NCBI RefSeq assembly: GCF_005519465.1
Contig: NZ_CP027858.1
Location: forward strand, 6,249,001-6,313,000
Source of the DNA: Streptomyces clavuligerus
Lineage (GTDB): Bacteria; Actinomycetota; Actinomycetes; Streptomycetales; Streptomycetaceae
DNA: 64,000 nt
Direction of reading: 5' to 3'
The notes beneath the pieces are model-generated. The model did not search any database. It had not been told where the DNA came from and was given only the letters and a program-made list of their open reading frames with translations. The position numbers were made by a program, and so were the translations under genes. Within the stretch, counting starts at the first letter, position 1. Each line of letters opens with the position of its first letter. Below, piece by piece: positions 30,346 to 39,105 of this stretch.

Positions 30346-31650
30346 TTACCTCCATGAGCCGTTCAGCCGCCTGGGCAGTTCGCGCAGGTCCTCGGCGAGT
30401 TGGTAGCCGAGGATCTCTTCGTCCTCGGTGAGCTGGGGCGCCACCATGACCAGGTCGTCCAGCCGCCAGTCGCGCAGCGTACGGTCGTCCGGCACCGTCC
30501 CGCCCGTGAGCAGGATGAGCACCAGCCAGGGGAAGCGGCGGCGGACCTCTCCCACGGCCTCGGCCACCACGGCGGGCCGGAGCGCCGAGACGTCGACGCT
30601 CAGACAGTGCAGGACGTTCTCCCGGGGCCGGAACCGTTCGGGCGGCACCCCCGGAGGGTAGTGGAGCAGCGCGCGGACGGCGTCGACGCACTCCTCGACC
30701 AGCTCCCCGGCCGCGTCCTCGCCGAGCGGGAGCCCCCCGGCGGCGGCGAGGTGGTACCGGTCCAGTTGCAGACACATCGCCCGGTCCACATAGTGACCCG
30801 CCGTGCTGTGCTGACGGGCGTTGAGGACGACCGCCCGGCTCCGCCCGCAGCCGGGCGGCGGGAGTATGTGCCGCGCGGACTCCCCGTTCACCCAGACGGG
30901 CAGCAACTGCGCGACCAGCCGGTGGAGCTGATCACTGCTGAGGTACGGGGCCAGCTCCATCAGCGCGCTCTTCAGCGCCGCGCCCTCCACCGTCCCCAGC
31001 AGCCGGTGGGCGAGGAGCAGGCAGGCCCCGGAGTCCGCGCGGACATCGGCCAGCTCCGCCTCCTCGATGCCGAGGGAACGGGCCACCGCCAGCAGCGGAC
31101 GGTCGTTCCCCGTCTGCCGGAGCTGCTCCGCCAGCCGGGCGACCCAGACGCGCATGGGGTCGCCGTCGGCGGCCGGTCCCGGCTGCTCGGGGAAGCGCCC
31201 GAGCACGGACGCGGCCAGCCGCTCCGCGTACCCCCGCCGGGCGGCGCCTTCCCCGCCCTCCCCGCCGTTCTCCTCCCAGGGTTCCCGCGCGAACTCCACC
31301 GGCAGGACGTCCGAGAACCCGGCGTCCTTGAGCCGCCCCGAGGACATCTTCCCGACCAGTACGGGGATCACCCGGAAGCGCGGGTTGAGGGCCCGCCGCC
31401 ACAACAGGATGTTGACCTCGCGCCGGACCCAGAAGGATTCCAGGGCCGCCTCGTTGAAGAGGACGACCGCCGCGTCGCACTCCGCGAGCCACTGGTAGAG
31501 CGTCGCGCACCAGTCGACCCCCGGGCGGAGCGCCTCCATGTCCACCCGTACCTCGAAGTTCTTCGAGGTGAGGCCGGAGGCGACCCGCTGGAGCACCTCC
31601 AGGGTGAGCGGGTCCCGTTTCGCGCTGTGACTGATGAATACCTGGGTCAC
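30346..31650 (-). CDS. TIR-domain effector with unknown C-terminal region
   Basis: The start is the GTG at 31650 (VTQVFISHS), giving 434 residues. The N-terminal TIR domain (1-125) has the box-1 strand VFISHSAKRD, the conserved Trp/Asp loop (PGVDWCATLYQWL) and ESFWVRREVN. In that motif E78 occupies the NADase catalytic-Glu position. A Gly/Glu linker (127-138) leads to a ~295-residue region with helical repeats (LSSDQLHRLVAQLLPVWV) and ARQHSTAGHYVDRAMCLQLD, resembling parts of proteins associated with vWA-MoxR pairs. TIR enzymes deplete NAD+ or make cyclic-ADPR signals on infection; that activity is inferred. It heads the operon. Confidence 0.82.
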   Translation of the reverse strand: MTQVFISHSAKRDPLTLEVLQRVASGLTSKNFEVRVDMEALRPGVDWCATLYQWLAECDAAVVLFNEAALESFWVRREVNILLWRRALNPRFRVIPVLVGKMSSGRLKDAGFSDVLPVEFAREPWEENGGEGGEGAARRGYAERLAASVLGRFPEQPGPAADGDPMRVWVARLAEQLRQTGNDRPLLAVARSLGIEEAELADVRADSGACLLLAHRLLGTVEGAALKSALMELAPYLSSDQLHRLVAQLLPVWVNGESARHILPPPGCGRSRAVVLNARQHSTAGHYVDRAMCLQLDRYHLAAAGGLPLGEDAAGELVEECVDAVRALLHYPPGVPPERFRPRENVLHCLSVDVSALRPAVVAEAVGEVRRRFPWLVLILLTGGTVPDDRTLRDWRLDDLVMVAPQLTEDEEILGYQLAEDLRELPRRLNGSWR

Positions 31651-31901
31651 CGCGCCGCCCGGCCCCCACCGCGCCGGGCCTCCGGCGCGGGCGCCGCCGG
31701 CGGACGGGGGACGGGCCGTCGCCCGGGACCGGGTGGCGTGGTGCCGGTGTGCCGACCGTATCGGTGCTTCCCCCCGTACGTGTCCACACCGCGATTCTGG
31801 CGGACGCGCGCGGGGTTCGGCAGAGTTTCCGGGAGTTCGGCCCCTACCATTGAGCTGTCGGGGCGGCCGGAACGCACGAACGAGCAGGGAAGCAGGGGGA
31901 G
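31651..31901. promoter_or_regulatory. Divergent promoter region of the putative conflict system
   Basis: This 251-bp region lies between the TIR operon (minus) and the NACHT gene (plus). A plus-strand -10-like TACCAT is at 31845-31850, about 50 bp before the ATG at 31902, and an AGGGGGAG ribosome site immediately precedes that ATG. On the minus side the stretch 31651-31740 is extremely GC-rich. A shared control region would allow co-induction of both arms; no operator dyad was recognised. Confidence 0.4.
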
Positions 31902-34900
31902 ATGGAGCCCGCGTGGACCACGGTGGGGCTGCCGTCACCGGCGGTCGGGCCGCTGGTGGCACGGCTCTTCCTGCCCGCGGCCCCGGAGCCGGACGGCCCC
32001 GAGCCGCTGGAACGCGTTCTCGCCTTCGCCGAGGGCGGGCGCCCGATCGGCCGGGGCGCGGCGCACGCCCTGATCTCGGAGCTGTTCCGGCACTCCTCGC
32101 ACGGACGCGGCAGACGGTTCACGGCGGAGGAGCGCCAGACCATCGCGGACGCGCTCGACCAGTCGGTACGGGCGCTGCGGACGCTGGGGCTGAGCGATCT
32201 CCAGGTGGTGCGGGAGGGGCACCAGTCCCTGATGGGGCGGCTGAGCCGTACCGGCGGGGCCGGGCGGGCCGCGCTCTCGGCCAAGGGCATGCGGGTCTGG
32301 GAAGCGCTCCTGACGGCGGTCTGCGTCCATGTCGTGGACCGGCTCGCCCGGCGGTCGCCCCTGGTGGCGCGCGAGGCACGGCGGCAGGCGCGCGCCCACG
32401 CCGAGCTGATCGGACGCTCCGACGAACGGCTCCTCGCCGAGAGTGTCCGACTGGCCGACGCCGACCAGGAGTTCGAGCTGGGCCACCTCGGTGCGCTGGG
32501 CGAGCGGTACCGGACCGTCTCCGTCCTCGGCCTGGCGGACGTCTCCCCGGGCGCGGCGACCCGATGGCTGGAACACGTCCATGTCCCGCTGGCCGCCGTG
32601 ACCGGCGACGGAGGGCCGCCCCGGCCCGCGCACCGGCTGCCGGAGCGGCATCCGCGGCTGCTGCTGCGGGGCGGACCCGGCGCGGGGAAGACGGTGCTGG
32701 CCCACTGGCTCGCGGCCCGTGCGGCGGCCGACCGGGACACCGGCCGGATTCCGTTCCTCGTCCCGCTGCGGCTGCTCGGCGCGCAGGAGGCGATGCCGGA
32801 GACCGTCGAGGAGTTCCTCGCCACCGCCCCCGGCCTGCCGCTGGAGCGGCTGCACGACGGATGGATCGACCGGGTGCTCGCCGAGGGGCGGGGCCTGGTC
32901 GTCGTCGACGGGCTCGACGAGGTCCACACCGCCGTCCGCGCCGCCGTCGGGCGGCGCCTCGCCGAACTCCTCGCCGTCTACCCCGGCACCCGCTGCGTGG
33001 TCCTGACCCGGCCCCGCGCGGTACGCGACGGCTGGCTCGCCCGCCACGGCTTCACCGAGGCGACCCTGCTCCCGCTCACCCCCGACGGGGTGAGCGAACT
33101 CGTCCGGCGCTGGTGCGCCGACGACAGGGGCGACGGCGGCGGAGCCCGGGAGGACGGCGGCGGGTCCGGGACGGGTGCCGACAGCGGTGCCGGGCCCGGC
33201 GCCGCGCTGAACGGACTCCTCCGCTCCCGGCCCGGTCTCGCCGACGCGGCGACCAACCCCCTGATCTGCGCCGCGCTCTGCGCCCTGACGGCCGAACACG
33301 GCCTCCTCACCGAACACGACTGCCTCAGCGGTGTCCTGCCCATGCTCTTCGGCGGCCGGGACGGACGCCGCGGGGTGCGGCCCCCCGGCGGCGCGCCCCC
33401 CGGCCGGGACCTCTGCTACGAGGCGGCCCAGAGCGTCGCCCGCGCGACCGTCCTCGAAGGCAGCCCGGAACTCCCCACCCGTACCGTGCTGCGGCTCTTC
33501 ACGGAGCACGACGAGCACGGCGCACCGGGCGGGCAGGACCCGCCGCACGGGCGGGAGCCGTTCGGGGACCCCCGGCGGCTGCTCGCCCATCTGGTCGACC
33601 GCACGGGCGTCCTGAGCACCGGCCCCGCGGACACGGTCGCCTTCACCCACCCCGTCTTCCGGGACTTCCTCCTCGCCCGGCGGATCGCGCGCTGGAACGA
33701 CCGGGAACTCCTGGTGCGGCAGGTCGGCTCGGCCGACCTCTACCCGGTGGTCAGCCTGCTGACCGAGGGGCAGGAGAACGGGGACATCAGCTTTCTGATC
33801 GACGGGCCGGGGCACGACCGGCCGCCCCTCCCGGCCGGGGAGCCGACGGAGGGGACCGCCGGCGAACCGCGGTCCGCCCCCGCCCCGGCGGCGTCCCGCG
33901 CGGAGCCGGACACCCCGCCCACCGTTGCCCGGCCACCGGCGGCACCTCCCCCGCCCGCGCGGGCGCCCGTCCGCCCGTCCGGACCCACCCGGGGAGCCCA
34001 TGAGCTGGCCATGGCCCTCAGCGTGGCCACCCGTGTCGAACCCGAGCTGATCCGCGCCGTCCGCGTCCGCCTCTTCCCCTGGCTGGACGTGGGCGACGAG
34101 TCCGACCTCTGGTTCGGCCCCTGGACCGCGACCCGGACCCGGGCCGCCATCGCGCTCCGCCCCGACCTGCTGCCCGCCCTCCGCGCGGAACTGGCCGACC
34201 GGCTCCACCGGAGCCCCCCGGACGACCCGCTGCGCTCGCTGGGCGCGCTCGTCGCCGAGGTGCACAGCGCGCTCCCGCCCGCGCTGCGGCTGGAGGAGCG
34301 GGTCACCTGGATCGACGTCTCGGTCCGCTCCGGGCGTCAGAAGACCCTGGAGAGGGCCCTGGAGCCCGCCCTCCGCGCCCTCCTCACCGAGGGCCGCGAC
34401 GGCCTCGCCGACTGGCTCGCCGGAGCCTGGCCCCGGCTGCCCGAAGCCGTCAGGAGCACCGTGACGGCCTGGCAGCTCGCCAATCTCGCCGCCCACCGGG
34501 CACCCGACCACGGCCCCCCCGTACCCGAGCCGCCCGGCGGGCTGACCCCCGGCCATGTCGCCGTCCTCGCCGAGGCCGTCCCGCACGTCGCCCTGCCGGT
34601 CAGCCTGAGCGGTCCCCGGCTGCGGCTGGGAGCCCCGGCGGCCACGGGCGGCGCCGCGATCCTCGTCCCGGACACCGACCCCCGGGTGATCGAGATCCTG
34701 TCCCCCGGCGGCGGCCCCGCGCGGACCGTCCTGGTGGAGCGTGACGGGGAACACACCGTCGAGATCGGTACCGGCCCCGGCCCGGTGCGCCTGCGGACGC
34801 CGACGGGCGCGGTGTACGAGCTGGTGCCCGAACGGGCGCCGACCCGCCCCGCCCCGCTCCCGGAGCGGGGGACCGTCGCGGAACTGCTCGTCCTGCTGGA

Positions 34901-36518
34901 CCCGGGCACACAGCCCGGGGTGCCCCGCCGGGCGGTGGAGGAACTGCGGGCCCTGCTGGAACTGCTCGGCGACGCCGGGCTGCCGGAGGTGCAGGTGCTG
35001 CGGCAGTTCCGGCTCCCGGACACCGGCACCCGGGTGGACGCGGTCATCGCGGGGATGCGCCCCGGCGGGCGCGAGCCCTCGTACGCGGTGGTGGAACTGA
35101 GGCGATGGCGCCACGGGGAGGTCGACCGGCGGATGGAGCGGGACGCCACCGCCCGGGTGCGCCGCTCCGTCGACCACCTCACCCGGCGGCTCGCCCTGCT
35201 GCGCGACAGCCCCGAGCTGATCGACGGATTCGTCCACTGGTACCGCACCGACCCTGCCGAGCGCGCCGCGACCGGGTCCGGCAGGCTCTTCCCCGACGTC
35301 AGCCGGGACCGGGCGCTGGAACTCCTGCGGGAGCGCTTCGCCCCGCTCCCCGGCGCACCGGCGGTCGACGCCCTGCTGGACAGCGACACGGTCCCCGAGG
35401 ACCCGGCGCAGTTCGTGCTCCGGCCGGACCAGGAGGAGGGGTACGGGGCGGTCCTGCGGCGGGTGGAGCGGGCCCGGGAGGCGCACCCCCAGGAGGTGAT
35501 CATCGTGACCGGGGGGCCGGGCAGCGGCAGGAGCGCCGTCGGACTCGCCCTCCTGCGGGAGCTGCGCCGCAGGAGCGAGGAGGTGTACTACACCAACGGC
35601 TCGCCCGCGCTGGAGCATCTGCTCTCCTCGGTGGGACTCCTCGACGGGGTGCGCAAACACCCCGCCGAGCGCGCGGGCTTCGGAGGCGAAGCCGACGGCA
35701 CGGGCTTCCTGCTGTACGACGAGGCCCAGTGTCTGCGGGGGCCGTTCGCGCCCCGGCCCGTCAGCCGCTTCGACCAGCGGCTGCGCCGGGGCCAGGTCGA
35801 CCGGATGATCAGGGCCGCCCGGGTGCCGGTCTTCCTGCTGGACGAGGAGGACACGGGCCATCCCGGCGAGGTCGGCTCCTTCGTCTCGATCGCCTCCGCC
35901 GCCACCGACCAGGGCCGCACCGTCCGCGAGATCGATCTCGACGCCTTCGGCGCGGGCGCCGGGTGGGGCCATGCGCAGTGGGTGTCCCGGCTGCTCGGGC
36001 TGCGCGCGGAGCCGGTCGGCCGGTACCCGAGCGACAGCACCCCCGCGCTGCTGCTGGCGGAGAGTCCGCGCCGGCTGGAGGAGGCGGTGCGGGCCCGGAC
36101 CGCCGAGGGAGGCACCGCGCGGCTCACGGCGGGTTCGGCCTGGCCCTGGTACGCGCCGGAGTCCGAGGTCCGGATCGGCGACTGGGCGCGCCCCTGGGGG
36201 CACCGGCTGATCGACTCCGACCCCTCGGCCGCGCACCCGCTCGAACGGGTCGAACGGGTCCAGGACGTGCGCGGCTGCGCGTTCGACTGGTGCGGTGTGC
36301 TCATGGGACCCGATCTGGTATGGCGGGAGGGGCGGTGGGTCACCGACCTCGACGCCTCCCACGACCCCCGGATGCGCTCCCTGCCGCCCGAGGAGGCCGC
36401 CCGCTGTGTCGTCCGCCTCTACCGCACCCTCCTCACCCGTGGTCTGCACGGCACCGTGCTCCACTCCACCGACGAGGAGACCCGGGCCCGCCTGGCGGAG
36501 CTGATCCCCCGGGTCTGA
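31902..36518 (+). CDS. NACHT NTPase - PD-(D/E)XK-like - DUF2075 fusion protein
   Basis: The 1538-residue product has an N-terminal helical region (1-240). A NACHT STAND module follows, with Walker A GGPGAGKT (257-264), Walker B VVVDGLDE (333-340), VVLTRPRA (366-373) and a winged-helix part to ~640. After a Pro/Ala linker (640-695) comes a helical domain (TRVEPELIRAVRVRLFPWLD, 710-729, GDESDLWFGP). A nuclease-like stretch (1030-1070) has D1046 and V-E1065-L-R1067, an ELR in place of ELK. The DUF2075 module (~1170-1538) shows GGPGSGRS (1204-1211), LLYDEAQ (1270-1276), DWCGVLMGPDLVW and YRTLLTRGLHGT, the last two strongly diagnostic. Its Walker A lysine is Arg1210. It is divergent from the TIR-MoxR-vWA operon and is probably an intracellular sensor/effector. 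Confidence 0.85.
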   Translation: MEPAWTTVGLPSPAVGPLVARLFLPAAPEPDGPEPLERVLAFAEGGRPIGRGAAHALISELFRHSSHGRGRRFTAEERQTIADALDQSVRALRTLGLSDLQVVREGHQSLMGRLSRTGGAGRAALSAKGMRVWEALLTAVCVHVVDRLARRSPLVAREARRQARAHAELIGRSDERLLAESVRLADADQEFELGHLGALGERYRTVSVLGLADVSPGAATRWLEHVHVPLAAVTGDGGPPRPAHRLPERHPRLLLRGGPGAGKTVLAHWLAARAAADRDTGRIPFLVPLRLLGAQEAMPETVEEFLATAPGLPLERLHDGWIDRVLAEGRGLVVVDGLDEVHTAVRAAVGRRLAELLAVYPGTRCVVLTRPRAVRDGWLARHGFTEATLLPLTPDGVSELVRRWCADDRGDGGGAREDGGGSGTGADSGAGPGAALNGLLRSRPGLADAATNPLICAALCALTAEHGLLTEHDCLSGVLPMLFGGRDGRRGVRPPGGAPPGRDLCYEAAQSVARATVLEGSPELPTRTVLRLFTEHDEHGAPGGQDPPHGREPFGDPRRLLAHLVDRTGVLSTGPADTVAFTHPVFRDFLLARRIARWNDRELLVRQVGSADLYPVVSLLTEGQENGDISFLIDGPGHDRPPLPAGEPTEGTAGEPRSAPAPAASRAEPDTPPTVARPPAAPPPPARAPVRPSGPTRGAHELAMALSVATRVEPELIRAVRVRLFPWLDVGDESDLWFGPWTATRTRAAIALRPDLLPALRAELADRLHRSPPDDPLRSLGALVAEVHSALPPALRLEERVTWIDVSVRSGRQKTLERALEPALRALLTEGRDGLADWLAGAWPRLPEAVRSTVTAWQLANLAAHRAPDHGPPVPEPPGGLTPGHVAVLAEAVPHVALPVSLSGPRLRLGAPAATGGAAILVPDTDPRVIEILSPGGGPARTVLVERDGEHTVEIGTGPGPVRLRTPTGAVYELVPERAPTRPAPLPERGTVAELLVLLDPGTQPGVPRRAVEELRALLELLGDAGLPEVQVLRQFRLPDTGTRVDAVIAGMRPGGREPSYAVVELRRWRHGEVDRRMERDATARVRRSVDHLTRRLALLRDSPELIDGFVHWYRTDPAERAATGSGRLFPDVSRDRALELLRERFAPLPGAPAVDALLDSDTVPEDPAQFVLRPDQEEGYGAVLRRVERAREAHPQEVIIVTGGPGSGRSAVGLALLRELRRRSEEVYYTNGSPALEHLLSSVGLLDGVRKHPAERAGFGGEADGTGFLLYDEAQCLRGPFAPRPVSRFDQRLRRGQVDRMIRAARVPVFLLDEEDTGHPGEVGSFVSIASAATDQGRTVREIDLDAFGAGAGWGHAQWVSRLLGLRAEPVGRYPSDSTPALLLAESPRRLEEAVRARTAEGGTARLTAGSAWPWYAPESEVRIGDWARPWGHRLIDSDPSAAHPLERVERVQDVRGCAFDWCGVLMGPDLVWREGRWVTDLDASHDPRMRSLPPEEAARCVVRLYRTLLTRGLHGTVLHSTDEETRARLAELIPRV

Positions 36519-36528
36519 GCCGCCCCGT

Positions 36529-37611
36529 TCAGCAGATGCGCGGCAGTTGCTCCCCGATCGGCAGGTCCACCACCCGGGTCCCCCCGAACGCGGTCCGCGC
36601 CACCACCATCCCCGGATGGTCCGCGACGCACTCGCCGATGACCGCCGCCGCCGCGCCCAGCGGATGCGCGCGCATCGCGGCGAGGACCGCGTCGGTGTGC
36701 TCGCGGGGGACGAACGCAACGAGTTTGCCCTCGTTGGCGACGTAGAAGGGGTCGAGGCCGAGCACCGCGCAGGCGTTGGCGACGGGGGGCGGGACCGGGA
36801 CGGCGGACTCCTGGAGGGTGACGCCGACGCCCGCCGCCGAGGCGATCTCGTGGAGGGACGCGGCGAGGCCGCCCCGGGTGGGGTCGCGCAGGACATGGAG
36901 GTCGGGGGTGACGGCCAGCATCGCGTCCACCAGCGTGCCGAGCGCGGCGCAGTCGCTCTCGATCTCGACGCCGAACTCCAGCCCCTCCCGCACACTCATG
37001 ATCGCCACCCCGTGCAGCCCGATCTCCCCGCTGACGAGCACCGTGTCGCCGGGCCTGGCACGCTGCGGCCGGATGTCGACGCCGGGCGGGATCAGTCCGA
37101 TCCCGGCGGTGTTGAGGTAGACGCCGTCGCCGTGGCCCGCCTCCACCACCTTGGTGTCGCCGGTCACCACCTGGACGCCCGCCCGGCGGGCCGCCGTGCC
37201 CATGGCCTCGGCGACCCGGGCGACGAGGGCGGTCTCCACGCCCTCCTCCAGGATCGCGGCACAGGACAGCCACGCGGCCCGCGCCCCGCTCATCGCCAGA
37301 TCGTTGACGGTGCCGTTGACGGCCAGGTCGCCGATGCTGCCGCCGGGGAAGAAGAGGGGCCGGACCACGAACGAGTCCGTGGAGAAGGCGATCCTGGCCC
37401 CGCCGGGGTCGAGCACCGCCGAGTCGCCGAGGGCGGCGAGGACGGGCCCGTCGCCGAAGGCGGGCAGGAAGACGTTCTCGACGAGTTCGGCGGAGAGCGC
37501 CCCGCCGCCGCCGTGGCCCATCACCACCCGGGGGTGGTCCCGCAGCGGCAGCGGACACGTCCAGCCGCTCGGGTCCACCGGGCCTGCCTGGGGGAGGACG
37601 GTGTCAGCCAA
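36529..37611 (-). CDS. hypE: Hydrogenase maturation protein HypE
   Basis: The product, 360 residues, belongs to the PurM/ThiL-like carbamoyl dehydratase family and ends in the diagnostic PRIC, whose Cys carries the thiocyanate made from HypF's carbamoyl group. Core motifs include [15 protein letters not shown] and [12 protein letters not shown]. The start is set at TTG 37611 because GGAGG lies 9 bases upstream and it overlaps the hypD stop by 8 bases; an ATG start would add ~30 Pro/Arg residues. HypE supplies CN- for the Fe(CN)2CO unit of the large subunit. It is the last gene of the hyp block; its stop lies 10 bp from the convergent NACHT gene stop. Confidence 0.95.
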   Translation of the reverse strand: MADTVLPQAGPVDPSGWTCPLPLRDHPRVVMGHGGGGALSAELVENVFLPAFGDGPVLAALGDSAVLDPGGARIAFSTDSFVVRPLFFPGGSIGDLAVNGTVNDLAMSGARAAWLSCAAILEEGVETALVARVAEAMGTAARRAGVQVVTGDTKVVEAGHGDGVYLNTAGIGLIPPGVDIRPQRARPGDTVLVSGEIGLHGVAIMSVREGLEFGVEIESDCAALGTLVDAMLAVTPDLHVLRDPTRGGLAASLHEIASAAGVGVTLQESAVPVPPPVANACAVLGLDPFYVANEGKLVAFVPREHTDAVLAAMRAHPLGAAAAVIGECVADHPGMVVARTAFGGTRVVDLPIGEQLPRIC

Positions 37612-38785
37612 CGGGGTTCGCCTCCACAGGAGTCGGGACGGCGGACGACGGCACGGCGGAGGGTACGGGTGCCGGCGCGGGCGCACCGGGCGCGGGGGCA
37701 CCCAGCCGCCGGTAGAGGTAGTACGCGGCGCACGCCCCCTCGCTGGAGACCATGGTGGCCCCGAGCGGCGTCCGGGGGGTGCACACGGTGCCGAACGCGC
37801 CGCACTCGTTCGGCTTCAGCAGCCCCTGAAGCACTTCGCCGCTGCGGCACTCGGCGGGTTCCCGGGTGTCGATCCCCGTGACGTCGAAACGGTGCTCCGC
37901 GTCCTGGTCGCGGTAGCGGGGCGAGAGCCGCCAGCCGCTGCGCGGGATCACTCCGATGCCGCGCCAGGCGCGGTCGGTGACCTCGAAGACGTCCTCCAGC
38001 ATCGCGCGGGCCGCCGGGTTCCCCCCGGGCGGCACGGCGCGCGGATAGGCGTTGTCCACGGTGTGCTCGCCCCGTTCGAGCTGCCGCACCGTGCGGCGGA
38101 CGCCCTCCAGGATGTCCAGGGGCTCGAAGCCGGTGACCACGATCGGCACCCTATGTTTCTCGGCCAGTTCCGGGTACTCCCCGGTGCCCATCACACTGCA
38201 CACATGCCCGGCGGCGAGGAAGCCCTGCACCCGGCAGTCCGGGGACGTCATGATCGCCTCGATGGCGGGAGGCACCCGGACGTGCGAGATCAGCGTGCTG
38301 AAGTTGCGGACGCCCTGACGGCGGGCCTGATGCACGGCCATCGCGTTGGGCGGGGCGGTGGTCTCGAAACCGATGCCGAAGAACACCACCTCGCGGTCCG
38401 GGTGGTCACGGGCGATCCGCAGCGCGTCCAGCGGCGAGTACACCACCCGGACGTCCCCGCCCTCGCCGCGCACCCGGAACAGATCGCGGTCGGTGCCGGG
38501 CACCCGGAGCATGTCCCCGAAGGAACAGAAGATCACTCCGGGCCGGGAGGCGATCGCCAGCGCCTTGTCGATCACTTCGAGCGGGGTGACGCACACCGGG
38601 CACCCCGGGCCGTGGATCAGCTCCACGCCCTCCGGCAGCAGTTGGTCGATGCCATGGCGGATGATGGTGTGGGTTTGCCCGCCGCACACCTCCATCAGCG
38701 CCCAGGGGCGGGTGACCGCGGCCCTGATGTCCTCCACCAGGCCCCGGGCCAGTTCCGGGTCCTGGAACTCCGTCACATATCTCAC
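37604..38785 (-). CDS. hypD: Hydrogenase maturation protein HypD
   Basis: The 393-residue scaffold protein has the invariant motifs [17 protein letters not shown] and GFETTAP, and the Cys cluster that binds a [4Fe-4S] centre ([20 protein letters not shown]). With HypC it holds iron while CN- and CO are attached. The C-terminal ~35 residues form a Pro/Ala tail not typical of the family. The ATG (38785) overlaps the hypC stop by four bases. Confidence 0.97.
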   Translation of the reverse strand: MRYVTEFQDPELARGLVEDIRAAVTRPWALMEVCGGQTHTIIRHGIDQLLPEGVELIHGPGCPVCVTPLEVIDKALAIASRPGVIFCSFGDMLRVPGTDRDLFRVRGEGGDVRVVYSPLDALRIARDHPDREVVFFGIGFETTAPPNAMAVHQARRQGVRNFSTLISHVRVPPAIEAIMTSPDCRVQGFLAAGHVCSVMGTGEYPELAEKHRVPIVVTGFEPLDILEGVRRTVRQLERGEHTVDNAYPRAVPPGGNPAARAMLEDVFEVTDRAWRGIGVIPRSGWRLSPRYRDQDAEHRFDVTGIDTREPAECRSGEVLQGLLKPNECGAFGTVCTPRTPLGATMVSSEGACAAYYLYRRLGAPAPGAPAPAPVPSAVPSSAVPTPVEANPVG

Positions 38786-39105
38786 CGCGCCGCCTCCCGG
38801 TCCTGTTCCTGCTCCCGCGCGCGCTCAGGGGACTCGCCGGGGGGCGCCGCCGCCTCCCAGGGGTCGCCGAACTCCTCCTGGAGAAGCCCCAGTTCGGCGA
38901 AGAGCTCCAGCGTCCGCAGGGCGGACTCCTCGTCGAGGCGCTGGAGGGCGAAGCCGACGTGGACGATGGCGTACTCGCCCACCGCCAGATCGGGCAGATA
39001 CTCCAGGCACACGTCCTTGACCACGCCGCCGAAGTCCACGACGGCCATCCGGGTGCCGTCCCGTTCCTCGATCTCCATCACTCTGCCGGGCACCGCCAGG
39101 CACAT
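38782..39105 (-). CDS. hypC: Hydrogenase maturation chaperone HypC
   Basis: The 107-residue small chaperone starts with the invariant MCLAVPGRV, whose Cys2 binds the iron precursor. The sequence [17 protein letters not shown] and [12 protein letters not shown] are typical OB-fold parts. An acidic C-terminal tail (about 80-107) extends beyond the normal ~80 residues. The start lies inside the hypF 3' end (28-bp overlap), with a ribosome site in coding sequence. Confidence 0.96.
   Translation of the reverse strand: MCLAVPGRVMEIEERDGTRMAVVDFGGVVKDVCLEYLPDLAVGEYAIVHVGFALQRLDEESALRTLELFAELGLLQEEFGDPWEAAAPPGESPERAREQEQDREAAR

Noticed and set aside
31935-36995. Very long minus-strand open frame opposite the NACHT gene
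   Set aside because: It is antisense to a gene with clear NACHT and DUF2075 motifs; its translation is Gly/Arg/Glu low-complexity with no domain, as expected for the opposite strand of GC-rich coding DNA.
37611-37701. Longer ATG start for hypE
   Set aside because: It would add ~30 Pro/Arg residues deep inside hypD and lacks a ribosome site; TTG 37611 has GGAGG nine bases upstream.
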